Positions 33,717 through 43,476 of a stretch of DNA of 64,000 nucleotides are shown here, one piece after another (position 1 is the first letter of the stretch; every line of letters begins with the position of its first letter). Below the pieces are notes generated by a model. The model saw only the letters and a program-made list of their open reading frames with translations, searched no databases and was not told the origin of the DNA. Origin of the DNA: Caldimonas mangrovi. GTDB lineage: Bacteria > Pseudomonadota > Gammaproteobacteria > Burkholderiales > Burkholderiaceae_C. The stretch covers positions 1 through 64,000 of the forward strand of contig NZ_JAMKFE010000019.1 of NCBI RefSeq assembly GCF_023721835.1, given 5' to 3'. The position numbers and the translations under genes were made by a program.

Positions 33717-34633
33717 GCGAGCGCCTCCGTGGAACAGGCACCCAGGGCATGCCAGGCAGCCGTCTGCACGGCATCGATGTCCAGCGTGACGGTGGTCGGC
33801 CCCAGCATCTGCGCGCAATGGGCATGCAGGCGAGCCAACACGGGGCTGCCGATCAAGCGCACGACGGCGTCGCGCGGCAGCCCGTTGGCGAGCGCTTCGT
33901 GCCATTCGGCGCCCAGCAACAGGCCGCTGAGATAGGCGCCGGCCTCGTCGCGCGGCAGGCGGCCGGTGACCACCCGAGCGCGGCAGCCGAACAGCTCGCG
34001 GCTCAGCGCGCGCCTTTGCGCCGCCTGCACGCCTTGCTCGAAGGCCCGTGGATGCGACAGCGGGTCGCCGCCGGTCGTCGGCTGCATCAGCGGCGCCAGC
34101 GTGCCATGGCTCGACAGCAAGGCAAACAGCTCGCCGCTCATGCACGTGCGCAACTGCACGACCCGTCCGCCGCGCAACTCCACCCATTTGCTGTGCGTGC
34201 CCGGCAGCACGTACCAGCCATCGTGCGGCGCCAGCATCCAGGCGCCGAGCAACTGCGTTTCCTCGCCTCGCATCACGTCGACTTCGTCGCCGCGTTGCCA
34301 GCAGCAGCCCGGCACGATGAACCACCGCTCGGCGCCGTCGATGGCGACGAGCTGGCGCGACCAGGCCGTGATCGGGTTCGCCGCGTCGAGGTAGGGCACC
34401 TCCTGCCAGCCGGTGGCGCTGCCCACCATGCCCGCCATCACGACGGTGCTGTCGGCCGGTGCCGAAAGCCGCTGCAACAGCCCGCACAGCGAGTCGGCGA
34501 AATGCGTCGCGCAGGCCAGCACGCCCTGGTCGTCCGCGTGCCGCACGACCTGCTCGTCGCCGCCGAAATACCAGGCCCGCCGGTGCGTCGTGCCCCAGTC
34601 GATGCCGACCCAGTGCGAGGCAGGGGAGCTCAT
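33713..34633 (-). CDS. dgoK: 2-dehydro-3-deoxygalactonokinase
   Basis: A 306-residue kinase of the DgoK family: an N-terminal ATPase fold start (WVGIDWGTTHRRAWYF), AGMVGSATGW, PGTHSKWVELRGGRVV with the substrate-binding and catalytic segment, and a C-terminal LLGAEWHEAL...LIGSP. It phosphorylates 2-keto-3-deoxygalactonate, feeding DgoA. It overlaps the upstream permease gene and the downstream aldolase gene by 4 bp each. Confidence 0.92.
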   Translation of the reverse strand: MSSPASHWVGIDWGTTHRRAWYFGGDEQVVRHADDQGVLACATHFADSLCGLLQRLSAPADSTVVMAGMVGSATGWQEVPYLDAANPITAWSRQLVAIDGAERWFIVPGCCWQRGDEVDVMRGEETQLLGAWMLAPHDGWYVLPGTHSKWVELRGGRVVQLRTCMSGELFALLSSHGTLAPLMQPTTGGDPLSHPRAFEQGVQAAQRRALSRELFGCRARVVTGRLPRDEAGAYLSGLLLGAEWHEALANGLPRDAVVRLIGSPVLARLHAHCAQMLGPTTVTLDIDAVQTAAWHALGACSTEALA

Positions 34634-35655
34634 GCCGCGGTCCTCCGGCCGGTCTCGAACAGGCGCTGCAGCAGGCAGAAGACGAACAGCAAGGCGCCGA
34701 TGACGATGCGCGTCCACCACGAACTCAACGAGCCGTCGAACATGATGAGGGTCTGGATCATGCCGAGGATCAGCACGCCGAACAGCGTGCCCAGCACATA
34801 GCCGACACCGCCGCTGAGCAGCGTGCCGCCGATGACGACCGCTGCGATCGCATCCAGCTCCAGCCCCATCGCGTGCAGGCCGTAGCCGGACTGCATGTAG
34901 AAGGTGAACACCACGCCGGCGAGGGCCGAGCACAAGCCGCTGAGCAGATAGACCTGCACGGTGGTGCGCGCGACCGGCAGCCCCATCAGCATCGCCGAAT
35001 GTTCGTTGCCGCCGATCGCATAGACGGTGCGTCCGAACTGCGTGCCGTGCGCAACGAAGGCCGCGATGGCGACGACCGCCAATGCGAGCAGTGCGCTGAG
35101 CGACAGCGAGGCTTCCTCGCCCCACACCGGCAGGCGCCACTGGCCGGCCGCCGCATAGAACTCATGGGTGATGCTGATCGAGTCGATGCTGATCAGGTAG
35201 CACAGGCCACGCGCCAGGAACATGCCCGCCAGCGTGACGATGAACGGCTGCAGCCGGAAACGCTGGATCAGCAGGCCCATCGTGGCGCCGAAGCCGGCAC
35301 CGAGCGTGAGCACCAGCGGGATCACGACGATGGGCGGCCAGCCGTGCTGCTCGACCAACGACGCCGAGATCATCGTGGTGAGCGCGATCACCGAGCCGAC
35401 CGAGAGGTCGATGCCGCCGGCGAGGATCACGAAGGTCATGCCGACGGCGACGATGCACAGGAAGGCGTTGTCGATCAGCAGGTTGAGGAAGACCTGCGGC
35501 GAGAAGAAGCCGTCGTAGGTGATGGAGCCGAAGGTGGCCATCGCAACGAAGAGCATGATCGTCGCGGCCACGGGGACGTGCTGGGGGGCCAGACGCAGGC
35601 GCGCCGTGGCGGGCATCTGCACCTCGGTGCCGGCTGGTGCGGGGAGTGCGCTCAT
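34630..35655 (-). CDS. yjfF: Sugar ABC transporter permease, YjfF-like
   Basis: A 341-residue ribose/galactofuranose-type permease with about eight to ten helices. The permease signature appears as [31 protein letters not shown] and AVVIGGTLLSGGVGYVLGTLFG. It pairs with the YtfT-like permease upstream and the YtfR-like ATPase. Two different permeases per transporter is the YtfQRT-YjfF arrangement for galactofuranose, but the actual sugar may be arabinofuranose or galactose given the surrounding pathway. Confidence 0.88.
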   Translation of the reverse strand: MSALPAPAGTEVQMPATARLRLAPQHVPVAATIMLFVAMATFGSITYDGFFSPQVFLNLLIDNAFLCIVAVGMTFVILAGGIDLSVGSVIALTTMISASLVEQHGWPPIVVIPLVLTLGAGFGATMGLLIQRFRLQPFIVTLAGMFLARGLCYLISIDSISITHEFYAAAGQWRLPVWGEEASLSLSALLALAVVAIAAFVAHGTQFGRTVYAIGGNEHSAMLMGLPVARTTVQVYLLSGLCSALAGVVFTFYMQSGYGLHAMGLELDAIAAVVIGGTLLSGGVGYVLGTLFGVLILGMIQTLIMFDGSLSSWWTRIVIGALLFVFCLLQRLFETGRRTAA

Positions 35656-35707
35656 CACTGGTTGCTCGCTGTGTCGTGTAGCCCCTGGCGGGCGAAAGCG
35701 CTGTCAT

Positions 35708-36778
35708 TCAACACGGCCACCCCCGTTCCGCACCCGCCGCCGGCCGCACCACCCAGCGCCGGATGGCCGCCCGAAACTCCGCCGACTGCAACAACATCAC
35801 CACGAACACCACCGCGGCCTTCACGACGAGGTTCACCTCCGGCGGCACGCCGATCGAGTAGATCGTCGACGTCAGCGTCTGGATGATCAATGCGCCGATC
35901 ACGCTCCCCGCCAGGCTGAAACGTCCCCCGTTCAGCAAGGTCCCGCCGAGCGTCACCGCCAGGATCGCGTCGAGCTCCAGCAACAACCCGGCGTTGTTGC
36001 CGTCCGCGCTCTTGACGTTGGAGCTGATCAGCAGGCCCGCCATCGCCGCCGCCACGCCGCAGAACACATAGGCCCCGACGGTGATCAGGCGCGATCGCAC
36101 TCCGGCCACGCGCGCCGCCTGCGGGTTGATGCCGATGGCCTGGATGAAGAGCCCGAGCGCCGTGCGTGTCAGCGCGACGTGCAGCACCGCCCACACCGCC
36201 GCGGCGATGAACAGCGCAAACGGCAGCCCGAGCAGGTAGCCGTTGCCGATGAAGAAATACGGCGCGTAGTAGATCGTGATGATCTGGCCGTTGGTCAGCA
36301 ACTGCGCAATACCGCGTCCGGCCACCATCAGGATCAGCGTCGCGATGATGGGCTGCATCCCCACCTTGGCGACGAGCAGGCCGTTCCACAGGCCGGCTGC
36401 GGCCCCCACGGCCAGCGCCGCCCCGATCGCCGCCCACATCGGGAAGCGGCTCACGTGGGTGGGCACGCCGTCGACGATGACCAGCTGCCCGCCGATCATC
36501 AAGGCCGCCACCGCGGCGCTGATCGCGACGGTGGCGCCCACCGAGATGTCGATGCCCCGCGTCGCGACCACCAAGGTCATGCCGACAGCCACCAGCATCA
36601 GCGGCGCCGCACGGTTGAGGATGTCGATCAGGCTGCCGTAGAGGTGGCCGTCGCGCCACTGCAGCCTCAGGAAGCCAGGGTTGAGCACCGCGTTGGCGGC
36701 CAGCAGCAGGGCCAGCGTGACCAGCGGCCAGAACAGTCGATGGGTCATCGCCCGCTTCAGCACGTCATGCATCGTCAT
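35708..36778 (-). CDS. ytfT: Sugar ABC transporter permease, YtfT-like
   Basis: A 356-residue inner-membrane permease. Motifs include IDISVGATVAISAAVAALM, QAIGINPQAARVAGV (the coupling helix to the ATPase) and AVTLGGTLLNGGRFSLAGSVIGA. Partner of the YjfF-like permease. It starts on a 4-bp overlap with the ATPase gene upstream, so assembly is translationally coupled. Confidence 0.88.
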   Translation of the reverse strand: MTMHDVLKRAMTHRLFWPLVTLALLLAANAVLNPGFLRLQWRDGHLYGSLIDILNRAAPLMLVAVGMTLVVATRGIDISVGATVAISAAVAALMIGGQLVIVDGVPTHVSRFPMWAAIGAALAVGAAAGLWNGLLVAKVGMQPIIATLILMVAGRGIAQLLTNGQIITIYYAPYFFIGNGYLLGLPFALFIAAAVWAVLHVALTRTALGLFIQAIGINPQAARVAGVRSRLITVGAYVFCGVAAAMAGLLISSNVKSADGNNAGLLLELDAILAVTLGGTLLNGGRFSLAGSVIGALIIQTLTSTIYSIGVPPEVNLVVKAAVVFVVMLLQSAEFRAAIRRWVVRPAAGAERGWPC

Positions 36779-38295
36779 GCCCCTGCTGCGATGAGGTCGC
36801 AGATCGCCGCCTCGCTGGTGCCGGCCGGCAGGTCGCCGACCTTGCGGCGGTCGCGCAGCACGACGATGCGATCGGACACGCGCACCACTTCGTCCAGCTC
36901 GGACGAGATGAACAACACCGCCATGCCGTCCTGCGCAAGCCGCAGGATCTGGTCCATGATTTCCTGCTTGGCGGCCACGTCGATGCCGCGGGTGGGTTCG
37001 TCGAGGATCAGCAGCGCCGGTTGCGTCGCCAGCCAGCGCGCCAGCAAGGCCTTCTGCTGGTTACCGCCGGACAGCTGCGCGATCGGCGTCTCGGCGTCGG
37101 CCGTGCGGATGCCCAGCGCGCCGATGAAGCGCTCGGCCAGTTCCTGCTGGCGCCGGCGGCTCAAGGTGCGGCGCACGCCCAGGCGCGCCTGCAGCGCCAG
37201 CGCGATGTTCTCGCGCACCGACAGCTCGCCGACGATGCCGTCGCTCTTGCGGTCTTCCGGGCACAGGCCCATGCCATGCCGGATCGCCTGGGCCGGGTGA
37301 TCGAGGTGGACGACGCGATCGTTCAAGCGCAGCTCGCCGGCATCGGCCGCGTCGAGCCCGAACAGCAGGCGCGCCAGCTCGGTGCGGCCCGAGCCGAGCA
37401 GCCCGGCCAGCCCGACGACCTCGCCGCAGCGGATCTGCAGGTCGATCGGGTGCAGCTGGCCCTTGCGCGCCAGCCCGCGCGCTTCGAGCAGCACGGTGCG
37501 GTCCGACACGGCCGCCTGCGGCTGCCGCACGGCCTGCGCGGCAGGCGCGAGTTCGCGCCCCACCATCGCGGTGATCAGGGCGCCGCGGTCCAGCTCGCCG
37601 GCGCGGTACTCGCCGACGAAACGGCCGTTGCGCAGCACGGTGATGCGGTCCGAGATGGCATACACCTCGTCGAGGAAGTGCGTGACGAACAGGATGGCGA
37701 GGCCCTCGCCACGCAGCCGCCGCAACACGGCAAACAGGCGCTGCACTTCGCTCTCGTCCAGGCTGGAGGTGGGTTCGTCGAGCACCAGCACCCGGGCCTG
37801 GATGCTCAGCGCGCGGGCGATCGCCACCATCTGCTGCACCGCCACCGAGTAGCCTGCCAGCAACCGCGTCACGTCGATGTGCAGGTCCAGTCGTGCCAGC
37901 AGCGCCGCGGCCTCGCGCTGCATGCGCGCCCAGTCGATGCGCCAGCCGCCCTGCCACCCTGTACGTGGGTAGCGGCCGGCGAAAATGTTCTCCGCCACCG
38001 AAAGATTGGGGCACAGGTTCACCTCCTGGTAGACCGTGCTGATGCCCAGGCGCTGTGCGTCCTGCGGCGAGGCCGCGCGGATCTCGCGGCCCGCCAGCGT
38101 CACCGTGCCGGCATCGGGCGCATGCACGCCCGTGAGCACCTTGATCAAGGTCGACTTGCCGGCGCCGTTCTGTCCCATCAGCGCATGCACCTCGCCGGCA
38201 CGCAGGCGCAGGCTCACGTCCTGCAGCGCCTGCACGCCGGTGAAGCGTTTGCAGATGCCGGTGAGTTCGAGCACGATCGGGAAATCGGTGTTCAC
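36775..38295 (-). CDS. ytfR: Sugar ABC transporter ATPase, YtfR-like
   Basis: A 506-residue duplicated ATPase. The first domain has Walker A GQNGAGKST and signature LLAGYSVAVQQM (degenerate), with Walker B VLVLDEPTSSL; the second has LLGSGRTELARLLFG (degenerate Walker A, as usual in this family), [15 protein letters not shown] and [15 protein letters not shown] 38295 overlaps the stop of the upstream permease gene, placing this transporter in the same operon as the chvE-ggu system. Confidence 0.92.
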   Translation of the reverse strand: MNTDFPIVLELTGICKRFTGVQALQDVSLRLRAGEVHALMGQNGAGKSTLIKVLTGVHAPDAGTVTLAGREIRAASPQDAQRLGISTVYQEVNLCPNLSVAENIFAGRYPRTGWQGGWRIDWARMQREAAALLARLDLHIDVTRLLAGYSVAVQQMVAIARALSIQARVLVLDEPTSSLDESEVQRLFAVLRRLRGEGLAILFVTHFLDEVYAISDRITVLRNGRFVGEYRAGELDRGALITAMVGRELAPAAQAVRQPQAAVSDRTVLLEARGLARKGQLHPIDLQIRCGEVVGLAGLLGSGRTELARLLFGLDAADAGELRLNDRVVHLDHPAQAIRHGMGLCPEDRKSDGIVGELSVRENIALALQARLGVRRTLSRRRQQELAERFIGALGIRTADAETPIAQLSGGNQQKALLARWLATQPALLILDEPTRGIDVAAKQEIMDQILRLAQDGMAVLFISSELDEVVRVSDRIVVLRDRRKVGDLPAGTSEAAICDLIAAGA

Positions 38296-39494
38296 TGCTT
38301 GTTCTTGTTGTAGACGTCCACGCACACGGCGGCCAGCAGCACCAGGCCCTTGATGACCTGCTGGTAGTCGATGCCGATGCCGAGGATGGACATGCCGTTG
38401 TTCATCACGCCCATCACGAAGGCGCCGATCACCGCTCCCATCACCTTGCCGACGCCGCCCGAGGCCGACGCGCCGCCGATGAAGCAGGCCGCGATCACGT
38501 CGAGCTCGAAGCCCAGGCCGGCCTTGGGCGTGGCGGTGTTCAGCCGCGCGGCGAACACCAGGCCGGCCAGCGCGGCGAGTGCGCCCATGTTGACGAAGGC
38601 GAGAAAGGTGAGCCGCTCGGTCTTGATGCCCGACAGCCGCGCCGCCTTTTCGTTGCCGCCGAGCGCATAGACCCGCCGGCCCAACGTGGTGCGCTGCGTG
38701 ACGAAGTCATAGGCCAGCATCAGCGCGAACATCACGATCAGCACATTGGGCAGACCGCGGTACGACGCCAGCAGGTAGCACAGGAACACGATGGTCGCGG
38801 CGAACACCGCGGTCTTCAGCAGGAAGAAGGCCGACGGCTCCTCCTCCATGCCGTGTTGCAGGTGCACGCGCCGCTCGCGCAGGCGGCTCCACACCATCGC
38901 GGCCGCCACCGCCACACCCAGCAGCAGCGAACCGAGCCGCAGGCTTTCGCCGCCGAGCGGGTCGGGAACGAAGCCCGAGCTCAAGCGCTGGAAGGTGTCG
39001 GGGAAGGGCCCGAGCGACTGGCCCTGCAGCACGGCGAGCGCCAGCCCCTTGAACACCAGCATGCCGGCCAGCGTGACGATGAAGGACGGGATCTTCAGGA
39101 AAGCGACAAAGCTGCCCTGGATGCCACCGATGACGGCCCCGGCCGCCAGGCACAGCAGTGAGGCCGGCACGAAATGCATCTCGTAGCGCACCATCAGCAC
39201 CGCAGCCAGCGCGCCGACGAAGCCGCACACCGAGCCGACCGACAGGTCGATGTGCCCGGAGACGATCACCAGCAGCATGCCCAGCGCCATGATGACGATG
39301 TAGCTGTTCTGCAGCACCAGGTTGGTCAGGTTGAGCGGCTGCATCAGCGTGCCGTCGGTCATGACCTGGAAGAAGATCATGATCACGACGAGCGACAGCA
39401 GCATGCCGTACTCGCGCATGTTGTGCTTCAGGAAGCCGGCATACGACTTGGCCGGTGGCCCGGAGGTGGCTTCGGCGATCGCTTGTTCACTCAT
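38292..39494 (-). CDS. gguB: Multiple-sugar ABC permease GguB
   Basis: A 400-residue permease, longer than the other two, with helices throughout and a cytoplasmic charged loop ([14 protein letters not shown]). The signature runs [33 protein letters not shown] and [18 protein letters not shown]. Order chvE-gguA-gguB is that of the Agrobacterium multiple monosaccharide transporter for arabinose, galactose, glucose and xylose. It overlaps gguA by 8 bp. Confidence 0.92.
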   Translation of the reverse strand: MSEQAIAEATSGPPAKSYAGFLKHNMREYGMLLSLVVIMIFFQVMTDGTLMQPLNLTNLVLQNSYIVIMALGMLLVIVSGHIDLSVGSVCGFVGALAAVLMVRYEMHFVPASLLCLAAGAVIGGIQGSFVAFLKIPSFIVTLAGMLVFKGLALAVLQGQSLGPFPDTFQRLSSGFVPDPLGGESLRLGSLLLGVAVAAAMVWSRLRERRVHLQHGMEEEPSAFFLLKTAVFAATIVFLCYLLASYRGLPNVLIVMFALMLAYDFVTQRTTLGRRVYALGGNEKAARLSGIKTERLTFLAFVNMGALAALAGLVFAARLNTATPKAGLGFELDVIAACFIGGASASGGVGKVMGAVIGAFVMGVMNNGMSILGIGIDYQQVIKGLVLLAAVCVDVYNKNKQ

Positions 39495-41076
39495 GACCGG
39501 CTTTCATGATGGCGCGCATGATGGCCTCCTGCGAGGCTTCCGAGCGGTCGAGCTCGGCGACGAAGCGACCCTCGTTCATCACGTAGAGCCGGTCGCACAT
39601 GCCCAGCAGTTCAGGCATCTCGGACGAGATCATCACGATGCATTTGCCCTCGGCGGCCAACGCCGCCATGATGGAGTAGATCTCATACTTGGCGCCGACG
39701 TCGATGCCGCGCGTCGGCTCGTCGAGGATCAGCACTTCCGGCCGGCCGAACAGCCATTTCGCCAGCACCACCTTCTGCTGGTTGCCCCCCGACAGGTTGA
39801 CGACCTTCTGCGTGGTGCCGGCGCAGCGGATGTTCAGCTGGCGCCGGAAGTCGCTCGCCACCGCATGCTCGCGCGCCGGGTCGATCACGCCGCGGCGCGA
39901 CACGCCGGGCAGGTGCGCCAGGCTGACGTTGTGGCGGATGTCGTCTTCCAGCACCAGGCCGAGGCCCTTGCGGTCCTCGGTCACGTAGGCGATGCCGGCG
40001 TCGATCGCCCGCTGCACGTTGCTCAGGTCGACCGGCCGGCCGTGCATCAGCGCCTGCCCGCTGATGCGCCGGCCCCACGAGCGGCCGAACACGCTCATCG
40101 CCAGCTCCGTGCGTCCGGCACCCATCAGGCCCGCGATGCCGAGGATCTCGCCGCGCCGCACCTGCAGGTTCACGCCCTTGACCACCTCGCGCCCGGCATG
40201 CACCGGGTGGTGCACGCGCCAGTCGCGCAGCTCGAACACCGTCTCGCCGATGCTCGGCGTGCGCGGCGGGTAGCGGTCGGTCAGCGCGCGGCCCACCATG
40301 TGGCGGATCACCACGTCTTCACTCACCGGCACCCGCTCGCCGCCGTGCATGCAGTCGAGCGTCTGCACGGTGCTGCCGTCGCGCAGCACGGTGATCGCGT
40401 CGGCCACACGCGAGATCTCGTTGAGCTTGTGCGAGATCAGGATCGATGTGATGCCTTGTTGCTTGAATTCCAGCAGCAGCGACAACAGCGCGTGGCTGTC
40501 GCCTTCGTTCAGACTGGCGGTCGGCTCGTCGAGGATCAGCAGCTTGACGCGCTTGGCCAGCGCCTTGGCGATCTCCACCAGTTGCTGCTGACCCACGCCC
40601 AGGTGCGTGACCAGGGTGCGCGGCGATTCCTTCAGGCCGACCTTGGCGAGCAGGTCCTGCGTCTTGCGGTATGCCGTCACCGCGTCGATGACACCGTGGC
40701 GCGCCTGCTCGTTGCCGAGAAACACATTCTCGGTGATCGACAGCAGTGGCACCAGCGCGAGTTCCTGGTGGATGATGATGACGCCCGCCGCCTCGCTGTC
40801 GGCAATGCCGCCGAAACGCCGTTCCTGCCCGTCGAAGACGATGCTGCCCTCGTAGCTGCCGTGCGGGTACACGCCGCTGAGCACCTTCATCAGCGTGGAC
40901 TTGCCGGCGCCGTTCTCGCCGACCAGCGCATGGATCTCGCCGGCGCGCACCTTCAGGTTGACATGGTCGAGCGCGACCACGCCGGGGAAGGTCTTGCGGA
41001 TGCCACGCATCTCCAGCAGCACCGGCGCGTCGCGTGCCGGTGCTGTCGAAGCGTCGGGGGCAACCGCCGTTTTCAT
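39487..41076 (-). CDS. gguA: Multiple-sugar ABC ATPase GguA
   Basis: A 529-residue tandem ATPase. Walker [11 protein letters not shown]-loop HQELALVP, signature [15 protein letters not shown] and Walker [12 protein letters not shown] mark the first domain; [31 protein letters not shown] and [11 protein letters not shown] mark the second. It energises sugar uptake through GguB with ChvE as receptor. It overlaps both neighbours. Confidence 0.94.
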   Translation of the reverse strand: MKTAVAPDASTAPARDAPVLLEMRGIRKTFPGVVALDHVNLKVRAGEIHALVGENGAGKSTLMKVLSGVYPHGSYEGSIVFDGQERRFGGIADSEAAGVIIIHQELALVPLLSITENVFLGNEQARHGVIDAVTAYRKTQDLLAKVGLKESPRTLVTHLGVGQQQLVEIAKALAKRVKLLILDEPTASLNEGDSHALLSLLLEFKQQGITSILISHKLNEISRVADAITVLRDGSTVQTLDCMHGGERVPVSEDVVIRHMVGRALTDRYPPRTPSIGETVFELRDWRVHHPVHAGREVVKGVNLQVRRGEILGIAGLMGAGRTELAMSVFGRSWGRRISGQALMHGRPVDLSNVQRAIDAGIAYVTEDRKGLGLVLEDDIRHNVSLAHLPGVSRRGVIDPAREHAVASDFRRQLNIRCAGTTQKVVNLSGGNQQKVVLAKWLFGRPEVLILDEPTRGIDVGAKYEIYSIMAALAAEGKCIVMISSEMPELLGMCDRLYVMNEGRFVAELDRSEASQEAIMRAIMKAGHE

Positions 41077-42140
41077 TTGATCTGGTTTTCCTTGTAGTAG
41101 CCGCTGGTGACGAGCACTTCCTTCCAGTTGGAGGCATCGACCGCGACCGGCTTGAGCAGGAAGGACGGCACCACCTTGATCCCGTTGTTGTAGGTCTTGG
41201 TGTCGTTGATGGTCGGCTGCTTGCCGGCCAGCACGGCGTCCACAAGGTCGACCGTCACCTTGGCCAGGTTGCGGGTGTCCTTGAACACCGTGGAGGTCTG
41301 GTCGCCGCGCACGATGGCCTTGACCGACGGGATCTCGGCGTCCTGCCCGGTGATCACCGGCATCGGCTGTTCGGGCGAGCCGTAGCCCACACCGCGCAGC
41401 GACGACAGGATGCCGATCGACAAGCCGTCGTACGGCGACAGCACCGCGTCGACGCGGGCCTTGCCGTAGTAGGCCGACAGCAGGTTGTCCATGCGCGCCT
41501 GCGCCACCGAGCCGTCCCAGCGCAGCGTGCCGACCTTGTCCATGCCCATCTGCTTGCTGCGCACCACCAGCTTGCCGCTGTCGATGTAGGGTTTGAGCAC
41601 CGACATCGCACCGTCGTAGAAGAAGTAGGCGTTGTTGTCGTCCGGCGAGCCGCCGAACAGCTCGATGTTGAACGGCCCCTTGCCCTGCTTGAGGCCCAGC
41701 TTGTCGACGATGGAGCCGGCCTGCAGCACGCCGACCTGGAAGTTGTCGAAGGTGGTGTAGTAGTCGACATGCTTCGAGCCGCGGATGAGCCGGTCATAGG
41801 CCACCACCTTGACACCCTTGTCGGCTGCCTTCTGCAGCGCGTTCGACAGCGTGGTGCCGTCGATGGCCGCGATCACCAGCACCTTCACGCCCTTGGTGAT
41901 CATGTTCTCGATCTGCGCCAGCTGGTTGGGGATGTCGTCTTCGGCGTACTGCAGGTCGGTGGCGTAGCCCCGTTCCTTGAAGTAGCGCACCATGTATTCG
42001 CCATCGGCGATCCAGCGCGACGACGACTTGGTCGGCATCGCGATACCGACCGTGCCCTTGCCCTGCGCCGCGGCCGGCTGCATCAGCGCCGCCACACCGA
42101 ACGCAAGCCCCGCGACGAGTGTCTTGAACAGTGTTTTCAT
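41073..42140 (-). CDS. chvE: Periplasmic multiple-sugar binding protein ChvE
   Basis: A 355-residue exported receptor with a signal peptide ending QPAAAQG. The sequence is strikingly ChvE-like: [54 protein letters not shown] and [18 protein letters not shown] all match the Agrobacterium protein as I recall it. ChvE binds L-arabinose, galactose, glucose and xylose, and can also signal. Start ATG 42140 has GGAGAC upstream. Confidence 0.95.
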   Translation of the reverse strand: MKTLFKTLVAGLAFGVAALMQPAAAQGKGTVGIAMPTKSSSRWIADGEYMVRYFKERGYATDLQYAEDDIPNQLAQIENMITKGVKVLVIAAIDGTTLSNALQKAADKGVKVVAYDRLIRGSKHVDYYTTFDNFQVGVLQAGSIVDKLGLKQGKGPFNIELFGGSPDDNNAYFFYDGAMSVLKPYIDSGKLVVRSKQMGMDKVGTLRWDGSVAQARMDNLLSAYYGKARVDAVLSPYDGLSIGILSSLRGVGYGSPEQPMPVITGQDAEIPSVKAIVRGDQTSTVFKDTRNLAKVTVDLVDAVLAGKQPTINDTKTYNNGIKVVPSFLLKPVAVDASNWKEVLVTSGYYKENQIK

Positions 42141-42247
42141 CGTTTGTCTCCGTGATCCTCTGAATGGCCCCAAAGTGCCTGCAAAGCTTGCGTCACACCG
42201 TCCCCGTTTCAGCACCACTGCGCCTCCCGTCTTTCTCGAGTGCCACC

Positions 42248-42296
42248 GTGGATCCGGCTCCGCCGGTCCACCGGTGGCGCCCCCTCGGGGGGCGCG
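42248..42296. repeat. Intergenic GC-rich palindromic repeat, copy 1
   Basis: GTGGATCCGGCTCCGCCGG followed by a perfect hairpin GCGCCCCC/GGGGGGCGC (42277-42295) lies between the ytfQ-like gene and chvE. A relative occurs at 43405-43461. Such elements are scattered in many Burkholderiales genomes; this one may attenuate transcription within the operon. Confidence 0.55.
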
Positions 42297-42314
42297 CGCA
42301 GCGCGTAGGGGGGT

Positions 42315-43280
42315 CTAGTACTTCCGTTTGGGAAATTCCTTGGCCGCGACCTCCATCGGGAAGATCCCTTCCTCGGTCACGATGCGCTTGGGCAGGGTCT
42401 TGCCGGCCTTCAGGTCTTTCACCGCCTGCATCAGCTGCGGCCCGAGCAGCGGGCTGCACTCGACCGTCACGTTCAGCTTGCCGGCCATCATGGCCTCGAA
42501 TGCGCCCTTCACCGCGTCGATCGAGATGATGACGATGTCTTTCGCCGGCTTCAGCCCGGCCTCCTCGATGGCCTGGATGGCACCGATCGCCATGTCGTCG
42601 TTGTGCGCATAGAGCACGTTGATTTTCTTGCCTTCAGCCTTCAAGAAGGCTTCCATCACCTCCTTGCCTTTGGCACGCGTGAAGTCGCCCGTCTGCGAGC
42701 GGATGATCTTGAACTTCGGGTCGGCCTTGATGATCTCCTCGAAACCGCGCTTGCGGTCGATCGCCGGGGCCGAGCCTACGGTGCCCTGCAGCTCGACGAT
42801 GTGGACCTCGCCCTTCACGTCCTTCATTTTCTCGGTCAGCCAGCGGCCGGCCTTGCGGCCTTCTTCGAGGAAGTCGGAGCCCATGAAACTGACCCAGAGC
42901 GAGTCGTCCTTCACGTTGACGGCACGGTCGGTCAGGATCACCGGTATCTTCGCCGCCTTGGCCTCGCGCAGCACGGTCTCCCAGCCGCTCTCGACCACCG
43001 GCGAGAACGCGATCACGTCGACGCGCTGTGCGATGAAGGAGCGGATCGCCTTGATCTGGTTCTCCTGCTTCTGCTGTGCGTCGGAGAACTTCAGCTCGAT
43101 GCCGTGCTCCTTGGCGGCCGACTTGATCGACTCGGTATTGGCGGTCCGCCATTCCGACTCGGCGCCGATCTGGCTGAAGCCGAGCACGACCTTCTTCTGT
43201 GCGAAGGCCCCCAGCGGCAAGCCCCCGGCCATTGCAGCCGCGGCCATCCCGGCGATCACGTGACGTCTTTGTGCATTCAT
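42315..43280 (-). CDS. ytfQ: Periplasmic galactofuranose/sugar-binding protein, YtfQ-like
   Basis: A 321-residue exported receptor; the signal peptide MNAQRRHVIAGMAAAAMAGG has an Arg pair and ends GAFAQ. The mature part follows YtfQ: VVLGFSQIGAESEWRTANT, QENQIKAIRSFIAQ, DVIAFSPVVESGWETVL and YAHNDDMAIGAIQAIEEAG. It should deliver sugar to the YtfR-YtfT-YjfF system encoded further downstream; the chvE-ggu genes are inserted between receptor and channel. Confidence 0.92.
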   Translation of the reverse strand: MNAQRRHVIAGMAAAAMAGGLPLGAFAQKKVVLGFSQIGAESEWRTANTESIKSAAKEHGIELKFSDAQQKQENQIKAIRSFIAQRVDVIAFSPVVESGWETVLREAKAAKIPVILTDRAVNVKDDSLWVSFMGSDFLEEGRKAGRWLTEKMKDVKGEVHIVELQGTVGSAPAIDRKRGFEEIIKADPKFKIIRSQTGDFTRAKGKEVMEAFLKAEGKKINVLYAHNDDMAIGAIQAIEEAGLKPAKDIVIISIDAVKGAFEAMMAGKLNVTVECSPLLGPQLMQAVKDLKAGKTLPKRIVTEEGIFPMEVAAKEFPKRKY

Positions 43281-43404
43281 TGCCTGTCTCCTCTTGTGCT
43301 CTGATGGATCAGCCTTGCCCAGGTCAGCTCGGCCGGGTTGAAAATTCAGATCTGCACGCCGGACGCTCCTGCGTTGGCACGAACCTGGCAGAGGCGAGTG
43401 GCGA

Positions 43405-43461
43405 CCGCGGATCCGGTTTCGCCGGCCCGCTGGAAGCGCCCCCTGAAGCGGGGGCGGGGAG
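43405..43461. repeat. Intergenic GC-rich palindromic repeat, copy 2
   Basis: CCGCGGATCCGGTTTCGCCGG followed by a CGCCCCC...GGGGGCG hairpin (43438-43457), similar to copy 1 at 42248-42296. It sits between the semialdehyde dehydrogenase gene and the ytfQ-like gene. Confidence 0.55.
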
Positions 43462-43476
43462 TGCGCAGGGTGTGGG